Shown here: in pieces, positions 14,706 to 28,003 of the stretch | Layout of the letters: each line of letters opens with the position of its first letter | Numbering within the stretch: the first letter of the stretch is position 1 | Source of the DNA: Acanthacorydalis orientalis | Taxonomy: Eukaryota > Arthropoda > Insecta > Megaloptera > Corydalidae | DNA: 64,000 bases | Direction of reading: 5' to 3' | NCBI GenBank assembly: GCA_034766995.1 | Contig: CM068323.1 | Coordinates: 25,305,214 to 25,369,213 of the forward strand | Position numbers and translations under genes: made by a program | The notes under the pieces: generated by a model | Databases searched by the model: none | The model's input: only the letters and a program-made list of their open reading frames with translations | What the model was told of the DNA's origin: nothing

Positions 14706-16651
14706 GAAAACAAGTACAGATATTCAAGCCCTTGTTTCAGATAATAACTGGACTGGGTGCTCTCTGTTACAGTATCAAACAGTCGATTGACGACATTCGC
14801 ATGTACATAGTTTAGGTTTCAAGAACATTCGTCGAATTTCAATTCTGATGACGTTTCCAAACAAAACAGAGAAAAAGTATCGATTGAAAAATCGCTATTT
14901 CACAGTTTACTCGTTCGCTCTTTCACTATCGTACATCTATCCGAATTAGAATCGGGACGAAAGTTCACAATCTCCAATAAGTCCGTCTGGCTCGTATTTC
15001 CTATACATGACACGTGCGTGCGTGCATGCGTGCACGCCCCTCTTGTATACGAAATATCCGTTTTGATATGAAACTCATGTTCCGTGTGTTGCAGATTATC
15101 AGTTACGACTCACCACGCGGCGGCGTCAGCGTTCTGACAGAGCGCGGGATCGTGACACACAGTTACCTGCTCATCAGACGCGCGCGGCCCGCAGACTCGG
15201 GCCGCTACCAATGTAACCCGTCCAATGCACGACCGCACAGCATACTCGTGCACGTGCTCAACGGTGAGACACGCACTGTTTTACAAATCGCACTCGAATA
15301 TAATTTTACAGGGTGGAGTGACGACGAAAAACGACAAATTAACGAACGCTCGTCGAACTGAGAACAATAGCCGCTCCTTAACATGTTCTCTCCGTCTACT
15401 GCTCTCTCTCTCTCTCGTTCGAATGAACGTCCGTCCGCTAGAAAAGATTTCATCGAGGCACGCATAAAAAAAAAACAAAACAGAAACGCAAGCTGTTCTG
15501 CACCTGTGCTTTTAAGAAATTACAACCTGAGATCAATTTTATGAAGAGTACATACTTGCTCGTCTTATGAATAATAAATCGTGTTTGTTTCAATAAAAAT
15601 ACGTGCCCTCGTCGAAACATGTCGGATGAAAGCATGGCTTTAATATGCAAATTGAGAAATGTTAATATGTACAGAAATAAATCCAGTGTACACATATACA
15701 TTGAATATTATGAGAGATTTGCAAGTAAAATTCGTCATCTTTCAATTTTAAATATGAAGAACTCGCAATCGGTCACACATCGGTCTGATTTAGACACACT
15801 TTCAGTTTATCTTCCAACTATCACGAGCACGTGGCACGTTCGAAATGGCCTTCGATGGTCAATAATGACCGAATCTATATTTTAAACCACGATAACAAGC
15901 GCAGTATCATTACGGAGGTACGTCTGTACGACGAAATGTCTCAAATGTAATTCGTAAGCAATTTGAAGAAGCTTAGCAGTTTGTATCAGTAGGATTCCTA
16001 ATCATACAACAGTCGTGTGAAAAAAAAAGAATATTTCGATCCGCTCCTGAAACGCAAAAATGACGACCTATTTTTAAAGCAGTCAGTGACGAGCGATGAA
16101 TAATAGATCGTTCACAGCAATGCCGGATGTAAAATATCCTAGAACATACGAGATGAGCTCTCCTACCACGGCCCATTCAAAGAAGATAATGCTGTGAGTT
16201 GGGCGAGACGAGGAAAAAGTTAACATTCATTCCAATCGATTCGAAACGATGAAGAGTGTCAATCTTCACAGGACAATGAGATCTGTACTTCAACGGGAAT
16301 CTAACCGAATTCAACACACATGCAGAATATTAAATCTTCTCGAAATAAAATCAAACAAAATGCTAGAGATACATGAGACATAATTGAATATTTAAGAGTG
16401 AATATTTGACTAAAATCCGGACACGGGCAACAATAAAATTCACAAAAGTTATCATCAGACAAAACAGACGTTCGTCTATCAAGTGCCTACAGTTGGGATT
16501 TGTTACAGAATATTTCTATGTTTTAAACAAAATTTAAATGAATTTCTCGTTATAAATAAATTAAACGAATGATAAACACCTAACGAAAACATATTTAAAC
16601 ACATAAGTAAATTTCATTCTCTAGAGATGGAAATTTTTTATTGTCATCGTC

Positions 16652-16696
<45 letters not shown>

Positions 16697-16854
16697 TGTA
16701 TATGAAAATCAAGCATGAAAATATTTATTCAATGTTGTTTACAGGTGAACATCCAGAGGCTATGCAACATGGAGGTGACGGCCATCACCGTACATCCCAC
16801 TTGCTTTGCCTGTTCCTCGCCGCCTGTTGGATTCTGCACGGTATTCGAACGTAG
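11649..16854 (+). CDS. dpr: Dpr-family immunoglobulin cell-surface protein, last three coding exons (5' partial)
   Basis: Dpr (defective proboscis extension response) proteins are two-Ig neuronal surface molecules that pair with DIP partners in synaptic matching. Three exons are visible: 11,649-11,776, 15,095-15,263 and 16,745-16,854. The first ends phase 0 and the second phase 1, and together they give 134 residues plus a TAG stop. They encode the second Ig domain, with strand-B cysteine in INLTC, the WNHN tryptophan region, then ISYDSPRGGVSV and the strand-F signature ADSGRYQCNPSNA. The last exon begins GEHPEAMQHGG, which I recognise as the Dpr C-terminal signature, and ends in a hydrophobic tail (HLLCLFLAACWILHG) without a cytoplasmic domain, typical of a GPI-anchor signal. 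Acceptors are cag and donors gtaacg and gtgaga. Upstream exons (signal peptide, first Ig domain) are not in the window. Which of the paralogues this is cannot be told. Confidence 0.88.
13171..13219. repeat. (TA)n microsatellite
   Basis: About 49 bases of TA, preceded by an imperfect TA/TG stretch, inside the dpr intron. Confidence 0.95.
13912..13967. repeat. (TA)n microsatellite
   Basis: TA run with one CA interruption, inside the dpr intron. Confidence 0.95.
14645..14702. repeat. (TA)n microsatellite
   Basis: Uninterrupted TA run inside the dpr intron. Confidence 0.95.
15264..16744 (+). other. dpr intron before the last exon
   Basis: About 1.5 kb, AT-rich. A (TA)n tract at about 16,655-16,693 lies close to the 3' splice site. 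No coding signal was seen. Confidence 0.75.
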
Positions 16855-17477
16855 GATAAAAACAATCGGAATTAAAAATATATATATATTTGTTTAAAAA
16901 AAAAAGAGAAAACGTATTGAGATGGGGAGAACAGACAGACAGACAGACAAATAAACACATAAATATATAAATCGAGATGTGATGAAAACGCATCGATCAC
17001 ATAAAACGGAATGGAGGATGGATTTTCGACGCGGCGCAATCCGACAAGAAAATTCATCGGGAGCGTCTGATTCTGAGGAACCGTTTCGTATAAAATATAT
17101 GGTGATATAATAAGATCAAATTTTATGAAATAATATTTAATACTAATACTAAATAAGAATAAGAGAAGAGATTCGATTAATAAAGTACATGGTTTTAAAT
17201 AATGAGATAAATAATATAAAAAAATAATTAAATTATACTGTTGTGTAAATATTTCAATGATTTTAAATCAAAGACATTTACGATAAAAAAAAATGAAGGT
17301 GGACAGAGAACCCACAGGAGACATTTCGAATCCCCCACTATGTATACTGAGAGATATTCGTGTATTTAACCTTTTGAACGACAAAGAAACCTGCACAATC
17401 ATTTACTGTTATATTTAATTAATTGTTGTTCTTTCTTTTCCAATTTATTTATTTGTAATGTAAATGATTCATGTGTG

Positions 17478-17587
17478 AAGTGTAAAACTTTTTATGCTAC
17501 TATATTGAACGGAAACGCAGAAAACATTCCGACATATCCAGTTTTACACTTGTACCCTGGAACGTTTCCGTTCAACAGGAAACGTTC
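17478..17587 (+). other. Interleaved inverted repeats (possible structured RNA)
   Basis: Arm A (17,478-17,489, aagtgtaaaact) is perfectly complementary to A' (17,540-17,551). Arm B (17,505-17,517, ttgaacggaaacg) is perfectly complementary to B' (17,563-17,575). The order A-B-A'-B' is that of a pseudoknot. In addition 17,560-17,569 pairs perfectly with 17,578-17,587, and this overlaps B', so B' has two competing partners. The site lies about 0.6 kb past the dpr stop codon, possibly in its 3' UTR. Confidence 0.55.
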
Positions 17588-17933
17588 GGAGCCCATATAT
17601 TTCACAAGAGAAATATATTCGTTTTCGTACATGGATACAAATCAATACTATTATTTTGGAAACGATGAGAAAATATTTTTAATGTTGTTGGCACGAGAGT
17701 AACAAAAAAAAATTAAACGTAATGATGTTTGTTTGATTATTAAAAAAAATAATAATATTTGAAAAAAAAATACCTTAAACATATAAATATATATATTTAA
17801 ATAAAATAAATGAAGAGAAAGTATTATTTAAGTCGAATATGAGGTATTAACAAATTTATATTGTGATGAATATATATTTAATTATATGAACAGAACTAAC
17901 AAGTCCACATCTAGAAATAATAGACATACAGGC

Positions 17934-17975
<42 letters not shown>

Positions 17976-18089
17976 GTGTGTAACAAAAACACATTTGTTG
18001 AATTTTGAATGAATGAATGATCGATATTGATTGTTTTATATTTTTAAAAAGATTAATCAAAAAAAATCATGTTATACAATTAAGTGTTG

Positions 18090-18837
18090 CGGATGGCGTT
18101 CGGCAATGTTTCGAATCTGGTACGAAATTTTCACACATGTTTATTCCGGACTCAAATTCAATCGTTTAAAGAAGTAGGATATAAATTAATCATTAATTAA
18201 TCTACAAAACTAATATGACTGTGTGAGAAGTTATGTTTCCATCTAGTGATTACTGAATGAACATTTAGCCGAGAATCGTACCGTTCTATTTACTATATAC
18301 ATATATACAATTCGATTTCACTCTATATTCTTTTTTATTTATCTTTCAAGTTTATGCATCTCGGTTTTTAGCCAACATGGTCGACGATATGCATGGAACT
18401 TTCAATAAATACCAAACTAATAAATACTTCAAACTGATAGATTCGATAAAACATCCTTTTCATACAGTTCATCGAATGGATTAGTAAGTGCCATTATTTT
18501 CCATAAAATCCCCCTTTCTCGGACACTTCTTACGAATCGGACAGAAAAGAAAATAATTGACAGAAACAGCTCAATACAAATCATCATATTATTCTGTAAA
18601 CTTGAATTATTCTCTGAAAGATTTTACTGGATTCAAAATCAAACAGAAAGATCTACAACTACATTTTTTTTACTGAAACAAAAAAAACAATACATATATA
18701 TATAGAGAGAGAGAATGATAATAACGAAAGGTTATCGAACAGACGAACAATCGGAAAAATGTCTTAAACGAGACCAATCATTCCCGTTCGCACGTTCCGA
18801 CGCTAAGATTCGAATCAGCGCCGAACGCCGTCCGCGT
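18090..18837. repeat. Imperfect inverted repeat pair, about 0.75 kb
   Basis: The left arm (about 18,090-18,120, containing ggcgttcggc and tcgaatct) matches the reverse complement of the right arm (about 18,806-18,837) at 26 of 32 positions by eye. These could be the ends of an old non-autonomous DNA element. No target-site duplication or transposase is apparent. Confidence 0.45.
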
Positions 18838-19058
18838 TTTGAAAAAATTTTCACAATATAATGATGCACATAAGACAAAAATATAATAAATTTATTAAAA
18901 AAAAATCACCGATGGTATATGTATATATATAAATAAAGAAAATACATACACACACACATAGACGAGGACGTGAAATGTTTCCAACAAATTTCACGAACGC
19001 AAATATCATACATAAATACATACATGTTATAGATTTTTAAAATAAACATTTTTACAAG

Positions 19059-19098
<40 letters not shown>

Positions 19099-19382
19099 GG
19101 GTAATTCTGTTTATTCTACCGGGTGTATTATTTATTTTATTTTTTTCCACGTACATATATGTTTTCACATTAGATTTTTTCATTTTAAACGCCAACACAG
19201 ATATATTAAAGACATTTTATTTGCTGAAATCTGAATCACAACCGTAAACATACAGCTTTTTTAAAAAAAAAGAGACTACACGTACACTTTATACATATGA
19301 AAATTAAATAAATATACAAGAAAGCATAATATTTGCATATGGGACTTGTTTAATTATCTGAATCATATTCTTTTTTTCATAC

Positions 19383-19427
<45 letters not shown>

Positions 19428-19867
19428 TCGAGCTTAGATAAATATTGACTCGAGAATTTTAATTAACCTCTACTGTGGCGTACTAACTTTTTGTCCAATT
19501 TTCTCATTTATTTTCATGCGAATTCAACAGATGTTTCATATCCAATGAAAAACAGATAGATGTTTTTTTTTTTTAAAAAAAAAGAAAAACTATACCAATT
19601 TCATACAAATTTATAAAAGTTTATTACACTTTCATTTGAAACTATTTGTAAAATTGACTGACTGACCAGTCAGTGTATCTGTTATAAATCTTACAAATAA
19701 CTTCGATAGAAAGGAGAACAATCTTTTACATTTGTATAAAATTAATATAATTTTTTTAAAAAGAAAATCTGTCTATTGATTAAATATGAAATGTTTCTTG
19801 AACTAAGAAGGATTAAAAAGAAATAAATAATTATTACAATTTGAACTCGCAATGTTTTTAATACACC

Positions 19868-20120
19868 CTTAGGTCAGTCGCACACTGGATGCGACAAACT
19901 GTCTTAGATATAAAAAACCTTAATGCTTGTCGAAGATAAATATCAATAATACAAGTAAAACGTAAGGAAGATTTCAGAATATGCAAACATACAGAGTTGG
20001 ATTAGAGTCTAACCGTGAAAATTCGAGATGAAGTTTACCATCTAATTGTGTTTAAGATAAGTACCAGATACGGTACATAGCTAACACAGTCTGTCGTGCG
20101 CGATGTAAGACTGGCCTAAG
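19868..20120. mobile_element. MITE-like element with about 43-bp terminal inverted repeats
   Basis: The left end, cttaggtcagtcgcacac onward (19,868-19,910), and the reverse complement of the right end (20,078-20,120) agree at 31 of 43 positions counted by hand, including a shared outer cttagg and inner gacaaactgt/gacagactgt. Total length of about 253 bp without coding capacity fits a miniature inverted-repeat transposable element. I see no clear target-site duplication, so the superfamily is open. Confidence 0.6.
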
Positions 20121-20630
20121 ATGCATATAAAATTATGAAAAAAATATCATATTGTCGAATATAATATAAAAACACATAATAAATGAGACTAGCTGTTTTA
20201 TATTCTTCCTGTTCGTAATTTTAAACGAGAAGAACTATTTTTTCCGAAAATTCAATTCACATTCATTACACTGTTCACGAAAAAACAATTTTTACTCGGT
20301 GATATTTTTAGTGTTTGACTTTGTTCGATTACAAATGTGTTACAGAATCTGAGACAGTTTTAAGAAATAATATAAAGTTTTTAAATGACTATGAATAGGT
20401 CGTGATAAAATTGATGTATTTTCACAATCGTATAGACCGTAGTTAAACCAATAAAAGAGAATTAAAAAAAAACTTCTCAAAATAGTCTCCTGGGTACGGA
20501 GAAACGTACACAAAAAACTCAGCTACAGAATATAACAAAAGCTCGTATTTAAAAAGTGTTTAAATGAATTTCTACCGAATAAATATTTCCAATTCTTTAT
20601 AAAAGAGTCGAACAATAAAAAATATTTCTA

Positions 20631-20635
<5 letters not shown>

Positions 20636-20696
<61 letters not shown>

Positions 20697-20709
20697 GTAT
20701 ATGTATATA

Positions 20710-20740
<31 letters not shown>

Positions 20741-20741
20741 G
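20636..20741. repeat. (TA)n microsatellite
   Basis: About 106 bases of TA with a few TG interruptions. Confidence 0.95.
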
Positions 20742-21174
20742 ATTTTCATATGAAATCTACGGTTGTGATTCGCTGTCGAGCAAACATTACAATAGTGAGA
20801 GTATCAAACTGTTTTGTTCTCCATTTCTTTTGTAGACTGAGATCTTATCAATGCTCACATTATGGACTGGTTGAGAACACATTATTTTTATGACATAATT
20901 TAAGAGATAAAATGACAATTCCTGTTATATATGTAAATACATATAACTGTCTTAAATAAAAATACTGAAAAGTTCACACGTGCGTTGTTGATATTTATTA
21001 GTCGATTTTTTCAGACATTATCCTGAAGAGAAGTATATTGAATATTTCTTCTGAACATTTTTCGAGCCATAGTATTATACATTGAAAGTGAAACTATTTA
21101 CGCAAGGTACACGGCTTTAAATTGGATAGGATTTAGGCTCAGCTATATGGGACTACATCAGAGAATTTACAGAA

Positions 21175-21176
<2 letters not shown>

Positions 21177-21225
<49 letters not shown>
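21177..21225. repeat. (TA)n microsatellite
   Basis: Uninterrupted AT run. Confidence 0.95.
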
Positions 21226-21228
<3 letters not shown>

Positions 21229-21704
21229 TCTTGAATATATATTTTCAACTGTTGTAAGCTTCTTTTATGATTATAAAAATGTCTTTAGAGTTCCCATCAA
21301 TCGTGAAAATAATTCCGGAATTAAACGTTTGTCAATGGGTGAATTCTATGTTGTAAAAATTTATATAAAGACCGTCTAATTGAAAAGTGATCCGTCCGAG
21401 GTACGAATTCGAATCTCTCGTTTAGTTCATAAACGATCCAGCGGCCATTAATCGACTGCAGATGACGACCGTGCCGACGGTTTTCTAGCAAAGACAGTCA
21501 CCCGGATGATCGATATTAAACGTGCACGTGTGTATCGGCCGGAAAAACTTTCCGGCGAATTTAAATTCAGTGCGAGTCAGTTTAGAACGACGCTCGAGAA
21601 AACACGGTCGTCGTCGTCGTTTTTTAGTTGATTCGCGCGCGTGCATAGATTCGAACGGATAATCGTCGCTGTTCTTCATCGCTTGCTGTCGGCTCGACGA
21701 CGCG

Positions 21705-22910
21705 ATGGCGAAATTTATTGCGACAATTAAAGCGGTCCTGACACGGCTAGTGTTCGGCGCCCACGGGTTCGTCGCAATTTGGCAAGTGACGCAGTTCAAG
21801 AAGAACCAAATGTATTGGTATATGTGTGCACCGATGATACTGCTGTTCTTCGAGGGTGTCTTCACGTTGACGATCAAAGAGAATCAGGAATGGAAATGGT
21901 GCGTAGTGTTACGTTTGAAATTAAAATCGGTAGGGAGATTGTGAATCATTGTTGCAGATTATTTGTCGGAAAAAAAAACATTGAAGTTGTCGTCTTTGTA
22001 TTCTCAGTCTTATATGAAACGCGATTACTTCGTGAAAAGTTAAAACTAACTCTTTGTTTACTAAATTAATTAAAATGGAAAAACGGAACAGTCTAATTTC
22101 GAACGGTCTGAAAAATAAAAACGATTTCTTTGACAAAAAAAAAACCCACGTCAATTTAAGAACAGTTTTTTTTTATCTCGGACATAGAAATGTCGCGAAT
22201 GGAATGATGAACAGCTGATTTAATATCAGTATTTGTTTATCGAATTGAAAATCCCCACAGTACATAATTATCAGTCTATTTAACTCCGACAATCGATCGT
22301 GAATTTGCATATCACACATATAGAAATATCATTTCAGAAACACAGACGACGTGTGGTGGTAAGTAACTAACCAGCCCACTCAATAAAAATCATAAAATAT
22401 ACATAAAGTTTCTAAAAAATACATATCGTTATTGCACGTCTATTAGTATCTTAAAGAAAATTTGCACAGACTGAAAAAAAATGAAAAGTATTTACGTCCT
22501 AGACTAAATGTATTTTAAAAATTTCAAACTTTACATTAATTCCGTACAGACACAGATGTGAAATTTTTCAATTATTTTAAACGTTTTTTCGTCGATTTAT
22601 TATTAAAATTTTAGAATATAGATTCAAATAAGAACTAATTTTTCAACCACGTCGCTATACTGTTTTAAATACATTTTGTTATACCTGAACTAGTAACACT
22701 TTTAACAAGATGCCACTTATATTTACCTTGAATTTACATAAGATTTCTATACAAAATATTGAGCGATTATTCCGATCTGCAAAATATAGCCGGAACGATT
22801 TTTTATATGTAATTTTCAGACACTAGCAAAAACCTTGACCTATTCAATTGAATCAGCTATCTGTATTTTGCTATTCCGGAGATTTCAATGAAGATAAAAT
22901 TAATTGGAAC

Positions 22911-22964
<54 letters not shown>

Positions 22965-25900
22965 CATGTTCACATTAACATGATCCGATCGCCCAATAAG
23001 ACATTAATCAGCGGTACAACAGTACCGGCTGTCCATCACCGAACAACGGAGCCGTGCGAATTCTCCCAAATCCGTCGTGTGCTTACTTATTCAACCGACT
23101 CGCCGACTAAACAAACACCGACGTCGACGAGATGTACGTCAAACAAATTTAGCAACATGTCGAACTATGTTTAATGCAGCTAATCCGGTGAATAAAACAA
23201 ACTCGATCGTATGTCTAACACCCGGATTTAGGATAGATAACCGGACTGAGAGGCATTTGCATCTGGTACACACAGTAGCGCGCACGGCAAACAAGAAATG
23301 TTGACGGGACGGATCACGACAACGGAGTGTCGAAGCGTGAAGAATAGAGTTACTATTTTCGCTCGGAGCTCGGGAGGACATGTCAGCAGGACATTGTTCT
23401 CTTGAACAGCTGGCCTGAAAGTCTACAGAACTCATTCTGAAGTGAAGCGTATGAGAAATTTAAATGAAAGAAAATTACGAGTTCGGCAGGCACTCGATAC
23501 TCATCCGGCAATCCGTGAGCGATTCGACAGGACATTCTTCTACGAGCGGATGTCGCAACTTTCATATGGAATGGACGGATCAGTCGCAATAACTTTATTC
23601 GTTGTGCAGGTGAAGATCCTCTACAAACATCGTAAATCGATTCGTGTGCGAGCTCTCGAACTTTTCTAGTCGAGCGTGTGCGAAACAGTGCACCGTCTAT
23701 GGCACCACATCATAGAAGAGAAAAAAGTGCCACGTTATTCGTGTGCATCTCCCGATCTATTCATTCCATTGTGATGTTTGAGTGGAGACATTGCGAAGGA
23801 CGCCGCGTGTCGCCGAACGGAAATTGGAGTTGCACGTGTCGACGACGACTACGCCGGAAATACATTAGTGTGTGTCACGGCGACGATACTACGGTATTGT
23901 TGTAATTCCGAACGTTCTAAACGTCCGTACGTTCCATTGCAAATCGACAGTGTTTACGATACATGCTCGTGCTTGTACGCCGTATTGTCTATCGTATCGC
24001 TCGTCGACGGTTCTTTTAACGTCTGACAACTGTTCGTATCGACTGAAGTTATTTACGTTTCAAATGATACATCGGTTTAATTGGCTTCGGTTTTTGATTA
24101 GAGAGAAACTATATGACAAACATTTAAATCGATATGCGTTTTATGTGTATTTAATAAATTTTTTTATAAACTATCTGATGGGAAACTGGACTGAAAAAAA
24201 AATACCAACACTTCTACTAAGAAAACAATGCGGAGAAGAAATAACATGTGAAATAATTTATCTAAATTATATTCCAGTGCATTCTTCAGCAGTGAAAAAG
24301 CTAATAAACATATCCATACCATGGTATACATGTATCGATAGCAAGATCAGGACATAAATATACATTTTTATTTTCAGGTTCTGCCCATCAGTGTTCCTCT
24401 ATTTAGGAAGCGTCGTCCCAGCCATCTGGTTGTTAGAGCTCGACAAGGTCGACCGTCGACTCAAAATGCGCGAAGAGACATACAACATATCTTCGATGGC
24501 TGATCTCAACGAACTCCATCGGCTAATTGGTGTTCGTAACGCATTTATCGATACAGCTTATCAGTCCAGCTAGTGACATTTTCATTATTCTAAATGTTTT
24601 ACCACTAATGATCATTTTATTGAAAGGCAAATTTGAATAACAATCTTGTTGTAAAAAAAAAGTAAACAATATGAACAGGATTTTATAAAAATAAATACGG
24701 TCGATGTACAAGTTGCTGACAGTGGGATAAATTCACTTTCGCAGACGAGTTCTTGAATTTAAGACCGGGGGAAAAAACTGCGGGTTGAAGAAAAGAACTT
24801 AATTCTAAAAAAAAAAAATAGAGTCGAACTCGATACCTGCATCGCAAAACTGATTTTTCGTTCAGTGCTGTGCTTGAAACTCTATTTTAAAAAGTGTAAA
24901 TATCAAATTATACGACTGGGATTGTCAATGAAAGAATTACTAAAAGTTTTTCGAACAAACATAATCCATTAGCGATATTAATTGTATAAAAGGTTCGTCC
25001 GCATATCGATGATCGCTGATCAGAACCTGAACTGTATTTAAAAAAAAACATTTACACGAATTATAATTATGATTTTGCCACCAAACCGTAACGAGATAGT
25101 CCACATTAATAAGAACTTTTGCGAATTAGAATGATCGACTTGGAACTAAATGCATCTTATTACGGGACACCTCAGCACATATTTTTTTAAAAAAAGATTT
25201 CACGTCGATCACATTCATTAGCAATGATAATCTATAAATTTCAGGTACAGCTCCAATTGCCGCACATCCATTTGAACACCGAAACGTGGATAACACTGAT
25301 CGAACAGTTTTTAATGTTAACATTGATTATAGGAAGATGGATGTTGCCGAAAGGGGACCTGACTAGGGATCAGCTGAGTCAACTGCTGCTAGTGTACATC
25401 GGTGCGTAACACAGTTTCACAGAATATTCGCATCTCCTTAAGCCGTGTCGAATTTACAATCGCACCAATGAGACTTTCAACTTTCCTATCCTCGATTTTA
25501 TAAATTTCTGTCCGGAATCGAAACAAAATCCACGATTAAACGGCCTGTCTGTGTCTGTCTATCAAGTATGTATATGTACATGTATGTATGTATATATATA
25601 TATATATATACGCGTGGGTGGGAATATTGAAAACGCTATCGGAACGTGTTCGACACGGCCATATATTACGGACTTACAGTGCAAATCCGTAGAGCACGAC
25701 TTCCGTCCGCTCAGCGCTGTAATAAATTTTCAGGGACGGCCGCAGACATAATCGAATTCTTCGATTCGTTCAAAGATGACAAAATTGCGTCGGAACCGAT
25801 CCTCGTGATGCTCACTTTAGCAATATGGTTCGTATATTCGAAACTGTCATCATTCTGTCACATCGTACAGTTTATCCACTTTACACACACACATATGCAC

Positions 25901-28003
25901 ACACACATACATGAGACGTGAGAGTGGGAGAGAGGGATAACATAAATTGTCGTACTTGGAAAAATCGAATTTTCCATCATACGATGTACAGATGTTTACG
26001 TCGTGATTGTCCGTTGAAATAAACGATATTTATTTAATGATATTTGAGAACTATTTATAATAAATATATAGAAAAAAATATACAGGAGCACATTAACAAT
26101 TTCACAAATGATTCTCTTTTCATCGCACAAACCACGAAATCGTCATCGCACAATACGCCGACACCTTCAGTGCATCGGAGAGCGAGAAAAGATTTTTCTA
26201 GACGTAGACGTTCTGAAAATAATCGCGTCTCGATCGAAATCAAAAAGGATCGATAATGATTCACTGAATATTTTCGAACAGAAAAATCGTCTGTGGTCTT
26301 TGGGATAAGAGGAGAAATTCGTTTGTGAAATCGAATTCAATCACAATGTCAGAAATATATTGTTGGATGTTGGAAATTATTTGAAATTCGCAATAGACTA
26401 AAAGATATTCAATTCGAAAATTATTTGAACTTTGAACAACAGGTCGTGGAGTCTGATGCAGTTCACAGTAGTACTGACTGCGACAAAATCGCGCAAATCG
26501 AGACTTAGTTCGAACGGAGCAGTCAGTAAGACGTAAGTGGAATTTGAATAGCGTTCATTCATAAAATGTTTAAACCGTTATTTATTTATTTTTTTTTAAA
26601 AAAAAACCTACATTTTAGTAAAACTCTCTAATAATTGTATCTCGGCTAGAGCGCTTATTAGATTCGCATGTACAGAAATCTATTTGTATCTCTTTCGTTC
26701 GTTTCAGTACGAAGAGCGGCTGCTGCAACATCGACGTTTGGGGCATCGCTTTGAACATAGTCCTCCAGGACGCTCCGTTCCTGGCGTTCCGTCTACTCAT
26801 AATTCTCCATTACGAAATCATCAGCTACATGAACGTGTTCTTCACGTGCAAAAACACACTAGTCATTCTACTTCAACTGTACAGATTGTACGTGGTGCAC
26901 ACCGAAACACATAAGAGCGGCCCGATAGGTAGAACAATAAAAAAGAGAGCCGATCTGGTCAACGTTGCTGTTATATCGAGACCGAACTACAACAAGAGGT
27001 ACGAGCCGGTGCATAAATTCAACAAGATCAACAAGAGGTACAGGGTCGTCGATCGGACGACGAGAAAGGCGGATCGGTATTTCGAAGAAACGGACAAATC
27101 GAGCGGGAACGATTTCATCCCGGTGCACAGGACGATCGAGAAGACGAGCAGTAAGAATAAACGGTGAGATTACTTATTCTGCGTATGAAATGTGTGAATT
27201 TCTCATACAGGGAATTGTTTAAGTGGCGTTCGACACGACGGGAATCTAACCGAACGACAACTTTCTATTTTTATGACAAAGATGATCGTACACTAAAAAT
27301 CTAACTGGAAAATTATAAGTAAACGATGGATATACATTCGAGCTTCTACTGAGATACCGGTGCCAGAAATGAGACGTGTTCCTACATGTTGAAAACAGAA
27401 TTTTGTTCGGTTAAAGCATCCACGTGTGCGTTCAGGAATGAATCCCCGTTTAATGATAGAAACCGTGCGCCACTGCTGTATTTCCTGTTTTGTGCAGGTT
27501 TATTCGCGATTAACAAAACAAATTTTCAAATAATGAGGAAATATTTTTTTATCGAGATTAACAAATCAATCGATGAAATTCAAGTCCGTTCCATGCATCT
27601 ATAACTGATTATCTTTCTCGGTTCCAGAAATATGAAAAAATCGAAAAAAGATACCGGCTATTCTACAGCGAGTTCTCACACGAGCTGCACCCAAACTCCG
27701 CGCAGCTTCGGCCACGACAGCCTTTCCGAACATAAAAAATGTAATAAATCGGATTCGAGTCCATGTGCCGAAAAAGAGCATAGGCCGAAGAAGAAACAGA
27801 TTGAAATGGAAACGTTCAGCGAAGAGAGCGAAACGAGCCTACGCGCGCCGTCGTTCTTCGACACGGATTCGAACGAGGACGAGGACGAGAACGACGACGA
27901 CGGCACGACGACCAGACCGAAGAGTAAACATAACGTCGTGACTATCAAATCGACATCAGTGAAGAACCTAGGACCGTCGAACGACACGTCCGCGTCGGAA
28001 TGA
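21705..28003 (+). CDS. TMEM26: TMEM26-family multi-pass membrane protein
   Basis: Seven exons join in frame to 504 residues: 21,705-21,898, 24,378-24,531, 25,245-25,401, 25,734-25,827, 26,443-26,526, 26,708-27,163 and 27,628-28,003. The family is recognised from LVFGAHGFVAIWQVTQFKKN near the N-terminus, WKWFCPSVFLYLGSVVPAIW across the first junction, LIIGRWMLPKGDLTRDQLSQ, GTAADIIEFF, and NIVLQDAPFLAFRLLIILHY, all of which have clear counterparts in vertebrate TMEM26. The hydrophobic blocks indicate several membrane spans. The C-terminal 200 or so residues are family-unlike: basic, then Ser/Asp/Glu-rich and probably disordered. TMEM26 function is poorly known (a surface marker of beige fat in mammals). 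The donor of exon 2 (ggt|gttcgt) is weak and is the least certain junction. The stop is TGA followed by C and an open extension (see 28,004-28,159). Confidence 0.88.
21899..24377 (+). other. TMEM26 intron 1
   Basis: About 2.5 kb. A GT/TA microsatellite lies at about 22,913-22,961. A GC-richer, CpG-bearing stretch (about 23,000-24,050) contains scattered open frames on both strands, none recognised. Confidence 0.7.
26225..26350 (+). repeat. Dispersed repeat family, partial copy in a TMEM26 intron
   Basis: Shares the blocks gatcgataatgattcactgaatattttcga, split here as gatcgataatgattcactg and aatattttcga, and ttcgtttgtgaaatcgaatt followed by a tgtcagaa-like end with the copies at 38,850-39,150 and 49,400-49,625. 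It lies just before exon 5. Confidence 0.5.

Larger units (their letters stand above)
11777..15094 (+). other. dpr intron
   Basis: About 3.3 kb between the two Ig2 exons. It holds three (TA)n tracts and, at about 14,100-14,165, a fragment of the dispersed repeat family described at 38,850. No other coding signal was seen. Confidence 0.75.
16855..21704. other. dpr 3' untranslated region and intergenic DNA
   Basis: Strongly AT-rich, with no recognised exon. It holds (TA)n tracts at about 17,937, 19,061, 19,385, 20,636 and 21,177, the interleaved inverted repeats at 17,478-17,587, an inverted repeat at 18,090-18,837 and the MITE-like element at 19,868-20,120. The end of the dpr transcript cannot be fixed from sequence. 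Confidence 0.6.
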
